NCBI RefSeq assembly: GCF_050410795.1
Contig: NZ_CP191258.1
Coordinates: 3,658,001 to 3,722,000 of the forward strand
DNA length: 64,000 nt
Reading direction: 5' to 3'
Origin: Fontivita pretiosa
Lineage (GTDB): Bacteria > Planctomycetota > Phycisphaerae > Tepidisphaerales > Tepidisphaeraceae
Under the pieces are notes generated by a model that saw nothing but the letters and a program-made list of their open reading frames with translations, was not told where the DNA came from and searched no databases. Position 1 is the first letter of the stretch; each line of letters opens with the position of its first letter. This document shows, in pieces, positions 41,705-50,031 of the stretch. Both the position numbers and the translations under genes were made by a program.

Positions 41705-43114
41705 ATGTCCCTGTCGATTCTGCTCCTTGCGCAGACGCAGCTTGCACCCACAGCATCGCCGCAGGCGGGTGTCGGGCGAATGCAGGGGATGATCTTTGAA
41801 TGGCTGGGGGTGAATGTGACCCCGGTCACGACCCTGGTCTACAGCACGGTGCTGGTGGCGGCGGTGTTTCTGCCGGCCATCATGCTCTTCGCCATGTTCG
41901 CGATCTGGTGGGAGCGCAAAGTCGCCGGGCACATGCAATCGCGACTTGGGCCGAATCGGGTCGGGCCAATTGGTTTGCTCCAGTCGCTGGCGGACGGAAT
42001 CAAGCTGATCACCAAGGAAGACCTCACGCCGCGCGACGCCGATCGCCTGCTGTTCAAGCTGGCCCCGTACCTGGCGTTTACGCCGGTCTTTGCGGCGTTT
42101 TTGGCGCTGCCGTTCGGGCCGGACATGACTTTCGAGCCGCGACTGGCGGTCGGATTGTTCTGGATTCTGGCCATCCTGGCGCTGGAGATCATGGGGGTGA
42201 TCCTGGCCGGCTGGGCCAGCAACAACAAGTGGTCCGTCTATGGCGCCATGCGAGAAGCCTGCCAGATGGTCTCCTACGAGATCCCGCTGGGGATTTCGAT
42301 CATTGTCGGGGTGATGGCGGCCGGAACGCTGAACCTGGTGCAGCTCGGATACGAGCAGGGCGGCGGCATCCACACCTGGCTGATCTTCAAGAATCCCTTC
42401 GCCTTCGCGGCGTTCTTCACCTACTTCATCGCGAGCCTGGCGTCGAACAAGCGGGCGCCGTTCGACCTTCCCGAATCGGAATCGGAGCTGGTCGCCGGAT
42501 TCCACACCGAGTACAGCGGGCTGCGATTCGCGATGTTCTTCTTCGCTGAATACGCGGCGATGTTCGTCGTCGGCGGCATCCAGACGGCGCTGTTCCTGGG
42601 CGGATGGAACGATCCGTTCGGACTTGTCGGCTATTACCATCACCAGCTCGTGCAAAGCGAAAACGGACTGGGGCTGCTTCTGGTCAACCTGATCGCGGTG
42701 GGCATCTTCGTGACCAAGGCGATCGCGATTGTGTTCGTGCAGATGTGGCTGCGATGGACGCTGCCGCGACCACGGATCGACCAGGTGCTCTACGCCTGTG
42801 TCAAGGTGCTGCTGCCGATCACGTGCGTGCTGCTTCTGGGCGCGGCGATGTGGCAACTGTTCGTGCCGGAGATGCCGGGGATTCCGTGGGTCGATTACAG
42901 CCCGTGGAACTTCGGCCAGTGGGCGCGTATCGGGGCGACGCCGGCGCTGGTCACCCAGGCGATTCTGTCGCTGGTGGGGATCGGCCTGCTTACCGCGATC
43001 GTAACGTGGGTCATCTACGCGGCGATCAGCGGGCGGCGGATCAAGCAGCGTCTGACCGATCCGGCCCCGATCGAAGAGGAAACCCCCGCCGGCGCCGAAG
43101 CGGCGGAAGCGTGA
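41705..43114 (+). CDS. nuoH: NADH-quinone oxidoreductase subunit H
   Basis: Membrane subunit that forms the quinone chamber of complex I. The 469 residues have about nine helices and the ND1 signatures MFAIWWERKVAGHMQSRLGP, NRVGPIGLLQSLADGIKLI and KRAPFDLPESESELVAGFHT, which hold the acidic residues of the proton path at the quinone site. Longer than many NuoH, because of extended loops around residues 290-330 and a C-terminal acidic tail. ATG 41705 is tentative; later ATG codons (for example MQGMIFEWLGV) would remove a Gln/Ala-rich leader. It heads a nuoHJKLMN cluster. nuoI, normally next, is missing. Confidence 0.95.
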   Translation: MSLSILLLAQTQLAPTASPQAGVGRMQGMIFEWLGVNVTPVTTLVYSTVLVAAVFLPAIMLFAMFAIWWERKVAGHMQSRLGPNRVGPIGLLQSLADGIKLITKEDLTPRDADRLLFKLAPYLAFTPVFAAFLALPFGPDMTFEPRLAVGLFWILAILALEIMGVILAGWASNNKWSVYGAMREACQMVSYEIPLGISIIVGVMAAGTLNLVQLGYEQGGGIHTWLIFKNPFAFAAFFTYFIASLASNKRAPFDLPESESELVAGFHTEYSGLRFAMFFFAEYAAMFVVGGIQTALFLGGWNDPFGLVGYYHHQLVQSENGLGLLLVNLIAVGIFVTKAIAIVFVQMWLRWTLPRPRIDQVLYACVKVLLPITCVLLLGAAMWQLFVPEMPGIPWVDYSPWNFGQWARIGATPALVTQAILSLVGIGLLTAIVTWVIYAAISGRRIKQRLTDPAPIEEETPAGAEAAEA

Positions 43115-43120
43115 GGAGAT

Positions 43121-43250
43121 CGAACCACCGATCAACGCAGATGAACACAGACAGGTGCTGAATCACCTGACTCCGAACAAGGTGAGCACGACCGGGACGG
43201 TCGTGACACCATGCACCCATCCGTGTTCATCGGTGTTCATCCGTGGTTCC
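43121..43250. repeat. Decamer-built inverted repeat between nuoH and nuoJ
   Basis: The left arm (43122-43152) begins GAACCACCGATCAACGCAG and the right arm (43218-43249) ends CATCCGTGGTTC; the arms are imperfect complements made of about 10-bp units (GATGAACACA type). Two smaller hairpins sit inside: AGGTG/CACCT near 43154 and the perfect CACGACCG/CGGTCGTG at 43187-43205. The right arm ends 10 bp before the nuoJ ATG. Confidence 0.85.
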
Positions 43251-43259
43251 GAACCGACA

Positions 43260-43760
43260 ATGGACGCAGTCCTGTTTTACATGTTCGCGTTGATGTCGGG
43301 GGTATCGGCGATCGCGGTGGTCGTCTCGCGGAACATCGTCCGCACCGCCGTGGCGCTGCTGTTCACGCTGGTAGGTGTCGGCGGGCTGTACTTCCTGCTG
43401 CATGCCGAGTTCCTGGCGGCGGTGCAGCTCGTGGTCTACGCCGGCGGAACGCTGATCCTGATCGTTTTCGGCGTGATGCTGACCAGCAAAAGCCCGTTCA
43501 GCCGTTACGAGCCGAAGCTGGCGGAGGTCGTGATCGCCATCTCGCTGGGGCTGGTGATGCTCACGGCGCTGGTGGCCGCCATCCTCCGTGCGGATTTCCG
43601 CCGGTCCGGACAGCTCGCCGAGTCGATGGCCTACCCCGTGGACAAGCTCGGGCAGGCGCTGCTCGGTGATTTTCTGATTCCCTTTGAGCTGGCCAGCGTC
43701 CTGCTGCTGGTGGTGATGATCGGCGCGGCGTACCTGGCCAAGGCACGGAGGAAGGATTGA
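43260..43760 (+). CDS. nuoJ: NADH-quinone oxidoreductase subunit J
   Basis: A 166-residue membrane subunit of complex I (ND6). It shows five hydrophobic segments, with the conserved second and third helices AVALLFTLVGVGGLYFLLHA and EFLAAVQLVVYAGGTLILIV, which include the pi-bulge region linking the quinone site to the antiporter modules. ATG 43260 (MDAVLFYMFALMSG) directly follows a long inverted repeat; the in-frame extension to 43155 is repeat sequence, not protein. It is the second gene of the nuo cluster. Confidence 0.94.
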   Translation: MDAVLFYMFALMSGVSAIAVVVSRNIVRTAVALLFTLVGVGGLYFLLHAEFLAAVQLVVYAGGTLILIVFGVMLTSKSPFSRYEPKLAEVVIAISLGLVMLTALVAAILRADFRRSGQLAESMAYPVDKLGQALLGDFLIPFELASVLLLVVMIGAAYLAKARRKD

Positions 43761-43838
43761 ACCACGGTTGAACGCGGATCGGCAGACCGCAGAACTCAGG
43801 TTCTGAATCTGTGTCCAACTGTGTTCATCTGTGGCTCC
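43759..43838. repeat. Decamer-built inverted repeat between nuoJ and nuoK
   Basis: The left arm begins GAACCACGGTTGAACGCGGA right at the nuoJ stop, and the right arm (about 43806-43838) ends GTTCATCTGTGGCTCC, close in sequence to the repeats at 43121 and 46488. The centre contains a small AGAAC/GTTCT hairpin (43791-43804). It ends 14 bp before the nuoK ATG. Confidence 0.8.
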
Positions 43839-43852
43839 AGAAGGTGTTTCGA

Positions 43853-44185
43853 ATGGCGATGAACATTGGTCTTCAGCATTACCTGATCCTGGCGGCGGTG
43901 CTGCTGGTCTGCGGGGTGCTCACGATCCTGACCAAGCGCAACGCCATTGGGATCCTCATGGGCGTGGAGCTGGTGCTCAACGCCGCCAACGTGAACCTGG
44001 TGGCGTTCAACTACTACACCTGGTCGGGCACGGCCGCATCGCCGCTGCTCAGCGGGCAGGTGTTCGCGATCTTCGTGATCGTGCTGGCGGCGGCGGAGGC
44101 GGCGATCGCGCTGGCGATCTTCCTCAACTTCTACAACAACTTCACGACGATCGATGTGGAACGGGCTCAGAATCTGAAAGGATAG
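43853..44185 (+). CDS. nuoK: NADH-quinone oxidoreductase subunit K
   Basis: A 110-residue three-helix subunit (ND4L). The motif NAIGILMGVELVLNAANVNL contains the membrane Glu of the proton channel, and the third helix VIVLAAAEAAIALAIFLNFY carries the second conserved Glu. The start is ATG 43853 (MAMNIGLQHYLIL) or the ATG two codons on; upstream codons belong to the inverted repeat. Length matches the family (about 100 residues). Confidence 0.95.
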   Translation: MAMNIGLQHYLILAAVLLVCGVLTILTKRNAIGILMGVELVLNAANVNLVAFNYYTWSGTAASPLLSGQVFAIFVIVLAAAEAAIALAIFLNFYNNFTTIDVERAQNLKG

Positions 44186-44192
44186 AAGGATA

Positions 44193-44249
44193 GCTGGCAG
44201 CAGGCGGCAGGCAGTGAGCTTCTACTGCCCGCAGCCCGCGGCCCGCTGA
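44193..44249. repeat. Heptad-built inverted repeat between nuoK and nuoL
   Basis: The left arm contains GGCAGCA, GGCGGCA, GGCAG (44196-44214) and the right arm CTGCCCG, CAGCCCG, CGGCCCG, CTG (44225-44248). It is a GC-rich version of the same purine-arm/pyrimidine-arm design seen at other gaps, ending 11 bp before the nuoL ATG. Confidence 0.75.
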
Positions 44250-44259
44250 CGATTGCGAC

Positions 44260-46479
44260 ATGGACATCCCACTGCCAGCCTGGTTGCTCATTACCGCGAC
44301 GCTGCTGCCGCTGGCGGCGTTCGTCATCCTCGTCTTCTGGGGCAAGAAGATGGGCAACCCGTTCGCGGGTTACCTGGCCAGCACCTTCATCGCCGTCAGC
44401 TTCATTTGCAGCCTGGCGGCGATGATCCTGTGGGTTGGCCGGCCCGACGATTCAACCTGGGGATTTGAAAAGGGACCGATCAACAGCACCTTCGGCTGGA
44501 TACCCGTGGGGACCTGGCCGGGACAGCGCCATCCGGGCTTCCTGGACCTCGGCGTGTACGTGGACAGCCTCACCGTCATCATGTTCAACATGGTGACGCT
44601 GGTCTCGACGCTGATCTTCGTCTTCAGCATCGGCTACATGCGCGAGGATAAGCGCTATCCCCGCTTCTTCACCTACCTGAGCCTCTTTGACTTCTCGATG
44701 CTGGGGCTGGTGCTGGGCGGAACCGTGCTTCAACTTTTTATCTTCTGGGAACTGGTCGGGCTGTGCTCGTACCTGCTGATCGGCTTCTGGTACGAAAAGA
44801 AAAGCGCCAGCAACGCCGCAATCAAGGCGTTCGTCACCAACCGCGTCGGCGATTTCGGATTCCTCATCGGCTTCGGGATCCTGTTCTATCACCTGGGCAA
44901 CATGACGCTGCCGGACATGTGGATCCAGCTTGGCGCCGCAGGCGGCGGGCAGGCGATCAAGCTCAGTACCGGCGCGGTGTTCAGTTCAACCCTGCTGACG
45001 GTCATGGGCATCGGACTGTTCTTCGGCGCCGTCGGCAAGAGCGCGCAGTTCCCGCTGCACGTGTGGCTGCCCGACGCCATGGAAGGCCCCACACCCGTCA
45101 GCGCGCTGATCCACGCCGCCACCATGGTCGCGGCTGGCGTCTATCTCGTCGGGCGAATCTTTCCCGTGCTCACTCCCGACGCCAAGCTGTTCATCGCGAT
45201 CATCGGCTGCATCACCCTGACGATGGCCGCGCTGATCGCCGTCGTGCAGAGCGACATCAAGAAGGTCCTGGCGTACAGCACGCTCTCGCAGCTTGGGTAC
45301 ATGATCCTGGCGATGGGGGTCGGCTCGTGGGTGGGTGGGCTGTTCCACCTGATCACGCATGCGTTTTTCAAGGCGCTGCTGTTCCTGGGCTCGGGCAGCG
45401 TGATTCACGCGGCGCACCACGAGCAGGAACTGCCGCAGTATGGCGGGCTGATGCGCAAGATCCCGATTACCGCGGTGACGTTCGCGATCGCGGTGCTGGC
45501 GATTGCGGGGTTTGGCATCGCGGGCGTCGGATTCGCCGGGTACTACAGCAAGGACATGATCCTGGCGCACGCCGCGGCCTTCGGATTCGCCGCCGATCAC
45601 AGCGGCAAATCCGGTTGGTACTGGGCGCTGTTCATCCTGCCGGTAGGCATCGCGTTCGTCACGCCGTTCTACATGACGCGCTGCTGGATGCTGACGTTCT
45701 GGGGCAAGCCGCGCAATCCGCACATTTACGAGCATGCCCACGAGCTGCCGGTCATGTGGGTTCCGTTGGCGGTGCTGGCGCTGCTGAGCGTGATCGGCGG
45801 AGGCTTCCTGGGGGTCAAGCAGTACTTGAACGCATCGATCGTGGAATCGACCGCATATTGCCGGGCGGTGGATCGGGAGTTCAACGGCTTTGCAACCGCC
45901 TGGCCGTCGGATCCGCCCGGGCATCGGGCGGCGGACGCCGAAGGCCCCGAGCCGGCGCACGCCGCGGCCCTGACGCCGTCGCAGCAATGGCATCTGGAGG
46001 GCGAACACCGGATGCACACGGCGCTGGCGGGGGGTTTCGCGTGGCTGATCGGCATCGCCGCCGGTTTCTTCATGTACATGAACGGCTATGCCGTGGCCGA
46101 CCGATTGATGAAGCTCGCCCCGCTGCGGTGGGTCCACACGTGGCTGTATCGGCGGATGTACTTCGACGAGCTGTACTTCAGCGTGTTTGTGGCGCTGACG
46201 CTGGCGGCGAGCAAGCTCAGCGCGGCGTTTGACAAATACGTCGTAGACGGAATCGTGAATCTGGCTGGGTGGCTGGTGAAGCAGGCGGCCGTGGCGGTTG
46301 GATTGCACGACAAGTACGTGATCGACGGGGCGGTCAACGGAGTGGCGGCGCTGTCGCAGGAACTGGGCGCCGTTGTCCGCGCGCCACAGACCGGCAGAAT
46401 TCGCGTGTATGTCACGATCCTGATGGCCGCCGTCAGCCTCGGCCTGGCCGGAGCGATTATCGTGGTGCTGTCGAGATGA
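44260..46479 (+). CDS. nuoL: NADH-quinone oxidoreductase subunit L
   Basis: The largest antiporter-like subunit of complex I, 739 residues with about 16 helices including the long lateral helix near the C-terminus. Signatures: FIFWELVGLCSYLLIGFWYE (conserved Glu), FGAVGKSAQFPLHVWLPDAM (conserved Lys), EGPTPVSALIHAATMVAAGV and DIKKVLAYSTLSQLGYMILA. It pumps protons in the distal membrane arm. A 70-residue hydrophilic stretch around residues 540-590, with an Ala/Pro-rich acidic part, makes it somewhat longer than typical NuoL. Confidence 0.95.
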   Translation: MDIPLPAWLLITATLLPLAAFVILVFWGKKMGNPFAGYLASTFIAVSFICSLAAMILWVGRPDDSTWGFEKGPINSTFGWIPVGTWPGQRHPGFLDLGVYVDSLTVIMFNMVTLVSTLIFVFSIGYMREDKRYPRFFTYLSLFDFSMLGLVLGGTVLQLFIFWELVGLCSYLLIGFWYEKKSASNAAIKAFVTNRVGDFGFLIGFGILFYHLGNMTLPDMWIQLGAAGGGQAIKLSTGAVFSSTLLTVMGIGLFFGAVGKSAQFPLHVWLPDAMEGPTPVSALIHAATMVAAGVYLVGRIFPVLTPDAKLFIAIIGCITLTMAALIAVVQSDIKKVLAYSTLSQLGYMILAMGVGSWVGGLFHLITHAFFKALLFLGSGSVIHAAHHEQELPQYGGLMRKIPITAVTFAIAVLAIAGFGIAGVGFAGYYSKDMILAHAAAFGFAADHSGKSGWYWALFILPVGIAFVTPFYMTRCWMLTFWGKPRNPHIYEHAHELPVMWVPLAVLALLSVIGGGFLGVKQYLNASIVESTAYCRAVDREFNGFATAWPSDPPGHRAADAEGPEPAHAAALTPSQQWHLEGEHRMHTALAGGFAWLIGIAAGFFMYMNGYAVADRLMKLAPLRWVHTWLYRRMYFDELYFSVFVALTLAASKLSAAFDKYVVDGIVNLAGWLVKQAAVAVGLHDKYVIDGAVNGVAALSQELGAVVRAPQTGRIRVYVTILMAAVSLGLAGAIIVVLSR

Positions 46480-46487
46480 GAAGAATA

Positions 46488-46628
46488 GGAACCACAGATG
46501 CGCGCGGATGAGCACGGATGTTCCGGCTCGCGTCACGACCGTCTCGGTCGTGCCCGGGCCATTCGCACGGGCCGGCCGCCCGTGACACGCACAAGGCTTC
46601 AGCGTTCATCTGCGTTTATCCGTGGTTA
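46488..46628. repeat. Decamer-built inverted repeat between nuoL and nuoM with embedded hairpins
   Basis: The left arm (46488-46520) begins GGAACCACAGATGCGCGCGG and the right arm (46601-46628) reads TTCATCTGCGTTTATCCGTG GTTA. The centre holds the perfect CACGACC GTCTC GGTCGTG palindrome (46534-46552) and a CACGGGC/GCCCGTG hairpin near 46566-46584. The outer arms match the repeats between nuoH-nuoJ and nuoJ-nuoK, so this family is present three times within 3.5 kb. Confidence 0.85.
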
Positions 46629-46634
46629 CAGGAT

Positions 46635-48236
46635 ATGGAATTCTTGAACAACTGGCTGTTAACGATCCTGATCTTCCTGCCGTCGGTAGGCGCGATCGCG
46701 GTCCTGATCGTCAAAGGCCGTGACGCGGTGCGCTGGACGGCGCTGGGCACCTGCATCGCCACCTTCGTTCTATCTCTGCTGTTGCTGGCGACGTTCGACT
46801 GGCACAAGGGCAGTGGCTACGGATATCTCCAGCCCGACGGCACCGGCGGCGTGGTGCAACTGGTCCAGCGGGCGCCGTGGATCCGCGCGTTCAACATCGA
46901 ATACCTGGTCGGCATCGACGGACTGAGCTTCCCGCTGGTTCTGCTCAGCACCTTCGTCTGTCTGCTCTCCTGCATCGCCTCCTGGAACATCGAAAAGATG
47001 TACAAGGGGTACTTCGCCCTGTTCCTGTTCCTTGAGACTGGCATTCTGGGCGTGTTCCTGGCACTGGATTTCTTCCTGTTCTACGTGTTCTTCGAGGTCT
47101 CGCTGCTGCCGATGTACTTCCTGATCGGCATCTGGGGCGGGCCGCGGAAAGAATACGCCGCCATCAAGTTCTTCCTGTACACGCTGGTCGGCTCGATCGG
47201 ATTGCTCATCGTGCTGATCGGCACGTATCTGTACAGCCGCCAGATCGTGCCGGGAGGAACGTTCGACCTGATCAAGCTCGCCGGGCCGGAGTTTCAGCAC
47301 TCGCTGCTGGGGATCGTCTCGCCGAAGACGGCGTCGATCTTCTTCTTTTTGCTGATGTTCGGGTTTCTGATCAAGGTTCCGGCGGTGCCGCTGCACACGT
47401 GGTTGCCCGACGCTCACGTTGAAGCGCCGACGCCGATCAGCATGATCCTGGCGGCGATTCTGCTGAAGATGGGAGGATACGGCATCTTCCGCGTGGCCTA
47501 CCCGCTGTATCCCGAGGCGGCCAAGGGGATGTGGCTGTTCTTCGCGGTCATCGGGGTCATCAGCATCATCTACGGCGCGCTTTGCGCGATGAGCCAGAGC
47601 GATTTTAAGAAGCTGGTGGCGTACTCCAGCGTCTCGCACATGGGTTTTGTGACGCTGGGAGCGGCGATGATGACCACCGCGTCGGTCAACGGCGCGCTGT
47701 TCATGATGGTCGCACACGGCATCACCAGCGCGGCGCTGTTCTTCATCGTCGGCGTGATTTACGAGCGGGCGCATCACCGCGAGATCAGCCGCTTCGGCGG
47801 CATCGCCACGACCATGCCCGTGTACACCGGGCTGGCCAATGTCGCGTTCTTCGCCAACCTCGGCCTGCCGGGGCTGTGCGGGTTCATCGGCGAGGTGATG
47901 GTCCTGCTCGGCTCTTTCGGCGCTGCACGGGAAGATTCGATCCTGATGCAGAGCGGGCTGGCGTCGCAGACGCAGATTTACACGCTGGCGGTGATCGCCT
48001 GCTTCGGCGTGGTGCTGACCGCCGGCTACATGCTCTGGACGATCCAGCGGGTGTATCTGGGTCCGGAGAAGCCGGAGTACAAGGACTTTCCCGAAGTTGA
48101 CGCCCGTGAGATCACGGTGCTGGCGCCGCTGGCGGCGATGGCGATCCTGCTGGGGATTCTGCCAACAGCCTTTGTGTTCGTGTTCACCGATCGAACGGTG
48201 GCGGCGCTGTTCGGATTGTTCGGGTTGTCTGTGTAG
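46635..48236 (+). CDS. nuoM: NADH-quinone oxidoreductase subunit M
   Basis: An antiporter-like membrane subunit of 533 residues and about 14 helices. Signatures: DFFLFYVFFEVSLLPMYFLI (conserved Glu), FLIKVPAVPLHTWLPDAHVE (Lys), EAPTPISMILAAILLKMGGY and DFKKLVAYSSVSHMGFVTLG. It is the middle proton-pumping module of complex I. ATG 46635 (MEFLNNWLLTILIF) starts 6 bp after the repeat; the in-frame extension back to 46518 is repeat sequence. Confidence 0.95.
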   Translation: MEFLNNWLLTILIFLPSVGAIAVLIVKGRDAVRWTALGTCIATFVLSLLLLATFDWHKGSGYGYLQPDGTGGVVQLVQRAPWIRAFNIEYLVGIDGLSFPLVLLSTFVCLLSCIASWNIEKMYKGYFALFLFLETGILGVFLALDFFLFYVFFEVSLLPMYFLIGIWGGPRKEYAAIKFFLYTLVGSIGLLIVLIGTYLYSRQIVPGGTFDLIKLAGPEFQHSLLGIVSPKTASIFFFLLMFGFLIKVPAVPLHTWLPDAHVEAPTPISMILAAILLKMGGYGIFRVAYPLYPEAAKGMWLFFAVIGVISIIYGALCAMSQSDFKKLVAYSSVSHMGFVTLGAAMMTTASVNGALFMMVAHGITSAALFFIVGVIYERAHHREISRFGGIATTMPVYTGLANVAFFANLGLPGLCGFIGEVMVLLGSFGAAREDSILMQSGLASQTQIYTLAVIACFGVVLTAGYMLWTIQRVYLGPEKPEYKDFPEVDAREITVLAPLAAMAILLGILPTAFVFVFTDRTVAALFGLFGLSV

Positions 48237-48284
48237 GTGTTGCAGATGAGCCTGCTGGCCGTATCTGGATCAGAATCGAGCGGC

Positions 48285-48300
48285 GAGCAAACTCGCCGGC
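48285..48300. repeat. Hairpin between nuoM and nuoN
   Basis: GGCGAG, CAAA, CTCGCC: a perfect 6-bp stem 13 bp before the nuoN start. The remainder of this 77-bp gap shows partial complementarity (GTTGCAG near its start, GCAAC at its end) but no clear periodic units, so it may be a decayed member or unrelated. Confidence 0.5.
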
Positions 48301-48313
48301 TGCACAGCAACGC

Positions 48314-49882
48314 ATGATTGACAAACCTTTCATCCCCGCCTGGAGCGAACTGCGGCCCTTCGCGCCGGAGCTGTGGCTCATCGGCGCGATCATCGCGGTG
48401 CTGCTGACGCCGTTTTTCACGCCGCGAAAAAGCAACTGGCCGTGCGCGGTGGTGACGCTGCTGGGGCTTGTGCTGGCGCTGATCGCGGCGCTGGTCGTCG
48501 GCGTGGATCAGGGGGTCGTCGGCGAGCATTTCCGCGGGCTGCTCGTCGCCGACCACATGGCCGTGCTCTGGAAGATCATGCTCCTGATCTTCGCCATCGG
48601 CATCCTGATCATGTGGTTCAGCACCACCGCACCCAGCATGCACGAAGGGGACGGGCCGGAGTTTTTCACCCTGCTGCTGGGCGCGACGCTGGGCATGTCG
48701 CTGATGGCCAGCACCAGCAACCTGCTGATGATCTTCATGGCGGTGGAATTGGCGTCGCTGCCGAGCTACGTGCTGGCCGGGTTCCGCAAGACCCATCGCG
48801 TCGGGGCGGAAGCCTCGCTGAAATACGTGCTTTTCGGGGCGGCCACCAGCGCGGTGATGGTCTACGGACTGTCCGTGCTCTACGGCCTGTACGGCACGCT
48901 TCAGGTCGATGAGCTCGCCGCGGCGATGACGCGGGCCAGCGTTTCGCCGGCGATGCTCTCGGTGGCGGTGTTCGGGCTGATCGTGGGCATCGGTTTCAAG
49001 ATCTCCGCCGTGCCTTTCCACTTCTGGTGTCCCGATGTGTTCGAGGGGGCCGGCATTGACGTCGCCGCGTTCCTGTCGGTGGCGTCCAAGGGCGCCGGCC
49101 TGCTGCTGCTGCTGCGCGTGCTGACGATCATTGCAGACGCCGCGGGCTACCAGAACGCCCCGGGCATCTCCCTGAGCGCGATCGCGATCGTCGTCGGGGT
49201 GCTCGGATCCATCACCGCGACGGTCGGTAACACCGCCGCATTCGTGCAGAACAACATCAAGCGTCTGCTGGCGTACAGCTCGATCGCCCACGCGGGGTAC
49301 ATGCTGTGCGCCCTGTCGCTGCTGGTGCACAACCGCAGCACGCCCGCCGAACTGCCCGGCGCCACCGCACAGGCAATCCTGCTGTATCTGGCCGTGTACC
49401 TGTTCATGAACCTGGGCGCGTTCACTGTGGCCGGGCTGATCTGGCGCGAGACAGGATCGGAGAACATCGAGGACTACGACGATTTGGGTCGGCGAAGCCC
49501 GCTGCTGGCGGCGTGCATGACGGCGTTCATGTTCAGCCTGGTCGGCCTGCCGCCTTTTGCCGGCTTCGTCGCCAAGCTCAATCTCATGTATGTCCTGGGC
49601 GCCAACAGCGGCTGGTGGTGGGCACTGGTGGCGGTGATCGGATTGAACACCGTCTTCAGCCTCTACTACTATGCGCGAGTGGTGCGCGTGATGTATCTGG
49701 TGCCCAGCGACAAGCCGCCGCTCGTGCCCAACCCACTTGGGCTGGGAATGGCGACGCTGTGCGCGGTGATGTTGATTCTCATGCTCATCGGCTACAGCCC
49801 GCTGGGCAGAATCACCAGCGAGTACGGGAAGATTTACACGGGTGGCGGAAGCTCGCCTGCCGCGACAGCGGCGCTCAGATGA
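48314..49882 (+). CDS. nuoN: NADH-quinone oxidoreductase subunit N
   Basis: The third antiporter-like subunit, 522 residues and about 14 helices. Signatures: NLLMIFMAVELASLPSYVLA (Glu), GFKISAVPFHFWCPDVFEGA (Lys), NIKRLLAYSSIAHAGYMLCA and FSLVGLPPFAGFVAKLNLMY. It lies nearest to NuoK in assembled complex I. It ends the nuo cluster; a heptad repeat and a ferritin-like gene follow. Confidence 0.95.
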   Translation: MIDKPFIPAWSELRPFAPELWLIGAIIAVLLTPFFTPRKSNWPCAVVTLLGLVLALIAALVVGVDQGVVGEHFRGLLVADHMAVLWKIMLLIFAIGILIMWFSTTAPSMHEGDGPEFFTLLLGATLGMSLMASTSNLLMIFMAVELASLPSYVLAGFRKTHRVGAEASLKYVLFGAATSAVMVYGLSVLYGLYGTLQVDELAAAMTRASVSPAMLSVAVFGLIVGIGFKISAVPFHFWCPDVFEGAGIDVAAFLSVASKGAGLLLLLRVLTIIADAAGYQNAPGISLSAIAIVVGVLGSITATVGNTAAFVQNNIKRLLAYSSIAHAGYMLCALSLLVHNRSTPAELPGATAQAILLYLAVYLFMNLGAFTVAGLIWRETGSENIEDYDDLGRRSPLLAACMTAFMFSLVGLPPFAGFVAKLNLMYVLGANSGWWWALVAVIGLNTVFSLYYYARVVRVMYLVPSDKPPLVPNPLGLGMATLCAVMLILMLIGYSPLGRITSEYGKIYTGGGSSPAATAALR

Positions 49883-50000
49883 ACCAATGGTCAGGCCCCA
49901 TGACCAATGCGTGATGCAACATCGATGACTCAATGGGCACCTGGCGTTGCGCATGCGGCTTGGGCACATGACTGGTCATTGGGACTTGAGAATTGGTCAC
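49883..50000. repeat. Heptad-built inverted repeat after nuoN
   Basis: The left arm (49883-49909) holds ACCAATGG TCAGG and ATGACCAATG; the right arm (about 49968-50000) holds TGACTGG, TCATTGG, GACTTGA, GAATTGG, TCA. The arms are imperfect complements in 7-bp register. A second, shorter symmetry in the loop pairs around GCGCATGCGG near 49949. It ends about 30 bp before the ferritin-like gene. Confidence 0.8.
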
Positions 50001-50031
50001 TGCCGTTATCGCCATGCTACACTCCACCTCC

